A stretch of DNA of 64,000 nt from the NCBI RefSeq assembly GCF_009914315.1, contig NZ_CP042596.1:1426001-1490000 (forward strand). Reading direction: 5' to 3'. A program made the position numbers and the translations under genes. This document shows positions 62,558 to 64,000 of the stretch, piece by piece. This DNA is from Granulicella sp. WH15 (GTDB lineage Bacteria > Acidobacteriota > Terriglobia > Terriglobales > Acidobacteriaceae). Position 1 is the stretch's first letter, and every line of letters starts with the position of its first letter. Under the pieces are notes generated by a model that was not told where the DNA came from, ran no database searches, and saw only the letters and a program-made list of their open reading frames with translations.

Positions 62558-63330
62558 ATCGGTTGCGCAAGGCAGTTGAACTGAATGGTGGCAAGACGCT
62601 ACTTGGAGCGGCACTCTACTTCTACGATCCCATCTTCCTTGAGATCGCCGCTCACCTCGGATACCAGGCCATCTGGATCGAGATGGAGCACGCGCCCATC
62701 ACCTTCGCCGAGGCGGCCGACCTCTGCCGCATGGCTGCCGGCACCGGGATGCTCACCATGATCCGCATCCCCGACTCCCGCCGCGAGAACGTCCTCAAGG
62801 CCGCCGAGTGCGCACCCGATATCATCGACGTCCCCATGGTCAACACCTCGGCCCAGATGGGCGAGATCCGCCAGTATGCCCGCTTCGCTCCCGACGGCCA
62901 CCGGGGCTACTTCAGCGTCTCCCGCGCGGTCAACTACGGCGTCAACAACAGCGTCAACGAGACCCAGCAGAGCGTCAACCGAGAGTTGTGCCTGATGGCT
63001 CAGATCGAGCACACCGATGCGATGTCGGAGCTGAGCCAACTGGCCGCGACGCCGGATGTCGATCTCTTCGTCGGCCCCGCCGACCTGGCCGCGAGCATGG
63101 GCTATCCCTCGCAGACCAACCACCCGGTCGTCCGCGAAGCCTGCACAAAGATCGTTCAGGCCGCGCGCGCGAACAACAAGCTCATCGCCTCGGCCTGTGC
63201 TCCGGCGGACTTCAAGTTCTGGCTCGACCAGAACATCGACCTGCTCTTCTGCACCAACGACATCGCCTGCCTGAAGCGCGGCGCGGGGCTGGCTCTCGAA
63301 GAGGCCCGCGCTCTGTTGGCACAGGCTTGA
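62554..63330 (+). CDS. HpcH/HpaI class II pyruvate aldolase
   Basis: 258 residues of the HpaI barrel. The expected site residues are present: E-M-E-H-A near residue 46, M-I-R-I-P-D (Arg about 70), metal-binding Glu in A-Q-I-E-H-T and Asp in V-G-P-A-D-L-A-A-S-M-G. Relatives include 2-keto-3-deoxy-L-rhamnonate aldolase (RhmA/YfaU), GarL and HpaI, all releasing pyruvate. With two GH78 enzymes around, a rhamnonate route is possible, but no dehydratase or dehydrogenase for it is in view. ATGA overlap with the symporter gene. Last gene of the operon. Confidence 0.88.
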   Translation: MNRLRKAVELNGGKTLLGAALYFYDPIFLEIAAHLGYQAIWIEMEHAPITFAEAADLCRMAAGTGMLTMIRIPDSRRENVLKAAECAPDIIDVPMVNTSAQMGEIRQYARFAPDGHRGYFSVSRAVNYGVNNSVNETQQSVNRELCLMAQIEHTDAMSELSQLAATPDVDLFVGPADLAASMGYPSQTNHPVVREACTKIVQAARANNKLIASACAPADFKFWLDQNIDLLFCTNDIACLKRGAGLALEEARALLAQA

Positions 63331-63343
63331 GATAGACTCAACA

Positions 63344-63379
63344 CCCCGGCGAACGAGGCTTGCAGCTTGAACGCCGGGG
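63344..63379 (+). terminator. Hairpin after the aldolase operon
   Basis: CCCCGGCG (63344-63351) and CGCCGGGG (63372-63379) pair perfectly across a 20-nt loop, 13 bp after the stop codon. There is no T-run, so this is a weak or Rho-assisted terminator. Confidence 0.5.
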
Positions 63380-63432
63380 CAGGGAATTTAAGGACACGGC
63401 TTCAGTCGTGCCATCCACCATCCTTCCGCATT

Positions 63433-63447
63433 GCGGCTTTAAGCCGC
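63433..63447. repeat. Dispersed palindromic repeat, copy 2
   Basis: GCGGCTTTAAGCCGC, preceded by ACCATCCTT and followed by TGCGGGA. The reverse complement of the element at 3861-3890 has the same order of blocks. A second palindrome-like word, CACGGCTTCAGTCGTG, lies at 63395-63410. Confidence 0.5.
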
Positions 63448-63518
63448 TGCGGGACTCCTTTCTGCAGCCGTCCCGTCCCTTTCTCCTTCAACTTCATCAT
63501 TTAACTTTCAAAACATGA

Positions 63519-63548
63519 TTGATACCTCCACATCCAGCCGGGTATAGT
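63519..63548 (+). promoter_or_regulatory. Promoter of the terminal glycosidase gene
   Basis: TTGATA (63519-63524), 18-bp spacer, TATAGT (63543-63548). The ATG follows only 9 nt after the -10 box and no Shine-Dalgarno is visible, so the transcript is likely leaderless or nearly so. Confidence 0.55.
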
Positions 63549-63557
63549 GGCAGACGA

Positions 63558-64000
63558 ATGAAGACCTCACGCAAGCACGCAACTCGAAGCTGGCTGACGA
63601 TCCTCCCGCTGGCTCTGGCCTTGCCTGCCGGTGCCCCGTCTGCCGGTGCCCAGACCGTCCTCCATCCAGCGGACTACGCCCACTACGTCGACCTCTTCCA
63701 CGACCAGGAGCGCGAGGCCACCGGCAAGCTCTACGAGGGCGAGGGCGGCGAGTCCACATGGCCCTGGATGCAGCGCGAGATCCCCTGGTTCGACGCCTCC
63801 GACAAGCACTTCGAGGAGATGTACTACTTCCGCTGGTACGCCTGGAAGAAACACCTGGTCAAGACCTCGAAGGGCTACGTCGTCACCGAGTGGCTGCCCA
63901 AGCCCGACTTCAAGGACGGCAGCTACGGCGCGCTGAACGACGCCGTGCCCTTCCACCTCGGCGAGGCCCGCTGGCTCCACACTTCCGCCATCGCCGAAGA
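63558..64000 (+). CDS. MGH1-like (six-hairpin) glycoside hydrolase, 3' truncated by the window
   Basis: The frame from ATG 63558 is open to the window edge, giving 147 residues. A signal peptide (hydrophobic about 15-32, A-G-A-Q) precedes Y-V-D-L-F-x-D-Q-E-R-E, I-P-W-F-D-A-S-D-K-H-F-E-E-M-Y-Y-F-R-W-Y-A-W-K-K-H, then V-T-E-W-L-P. This N-terminal pattern resembles MGH1-like/GH63-type six-hairpin glycosidases that act on plant glycans. The catalytic region lies outside the window, so the family is tentative. Confidence 0.7.
   Translation, partial: MKTSRKHATRSWLTILPLALALPAGAPSAGAQTVLHPADYAHYVDLFHDQEREATGKLYEGEGGESTWPWMQREIPWFDASDKHFEEMYYFRWYAWKKHLVKTSKGYVVTEWLPKPDFKDGSYGALNDAVPFHLGEARWLHTSAIAE

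Overview
The window looks like chromosome of a GC-rich Acidobacteriota member (Acidobacteriaceae type, in the sense of Granulicella, Terriglobus or Edaphobacter). The reasons are a very large Oar-like TonB-dependent receptor with an N-terminal carboxypeptidase-regulatory domain and no SusD partner, the density of secreted plant-polysaccharide hydrolases, and dispersed GC-rich palindromes. No rRNA, tRNA, transposase, phage gene or CRISPR array was seen. The taxonomic call is inference.

Region 1 (1-3758): the 3' part of a GH127 glycoside hydrolase, a RuBisCO-like protein and a DUF1537 acid-sugar kinase form one tight operon. The last two resemble the 3-oxo-isoapionate branch of D-apiose/apionate catabolism.

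Region 2 (3961-13820): mostly housekeeping genes on the + strand. They are an M28 and an M20 peptidase, MobA, an Mla-type ABC ATPase, a WcaJ/WbaP-type sugar-phosphate transferase, glutamine-dependent NAD synthetase, an exported DsbA-like protein and a DUF985 cupin.

Region 3 (13893-32658): a nitrogen-rich catabolic island. It encodes a nucleobase-type deaminase, an FAD oxidoreductase, a creatininase-family hydrolase, a CocE-type hydrolase, an ABC importer of the NitT/TauT/ThiXYZ class (ATPase, permease and a separate lipoprotein binding protein), DUF3891, HpxZ, an acetamidase/formamidase, RidA, a SUOX-fold/cytochrome c fusion, DUF2165, an amidase, a YdiJ-like flavo-iron-sulfur dehydrogenase next to an HglS-like 2-oxoadipate dioxygenase/decarboxylase, an MFS carrier and an Asp/Glu-racemase-family protein. 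Several C-N bond hydrolases around a THI5-like importer suggest uptake and dismantling of a nitrogen heterocycle. The substrate is unknown.

Region 4 (33045-64000): a pectin/hemicellulose locus. It has tandem GH42 genes, a GH43/GH130-like propeller, GH78, GH29, the TonB receptor, a TolB-like protein, a sialidase-fold protein, a GH30-like enzyme, a second GH29 and GH28. It then continues into a translationally coupled operon (GH78, CE15-like esterase, alpha/beta hydrolase, DUF1537 kinase, PdxA2-like dehydrogenase, Na+/solute symporter, HpcH/HpaI aldolase) that runs from side-chain removal outside the cell to acid-sugar breakdown inside. A last, partial glycosidase leaves the window at the right edge.

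Together, regions 1 and 4 suggest a rhamnogalacturonan consumer that also metabolises branched or four-carbon acid sugars. Two further patterns stand out. Many operons use 4-bp ATGA/GTGA stop-start overlaps. Several operon-first genes without a Shine-Dalgarno carry a TANNNT box 5-9 nt before the start codon, which suggests leaderless transcripts.
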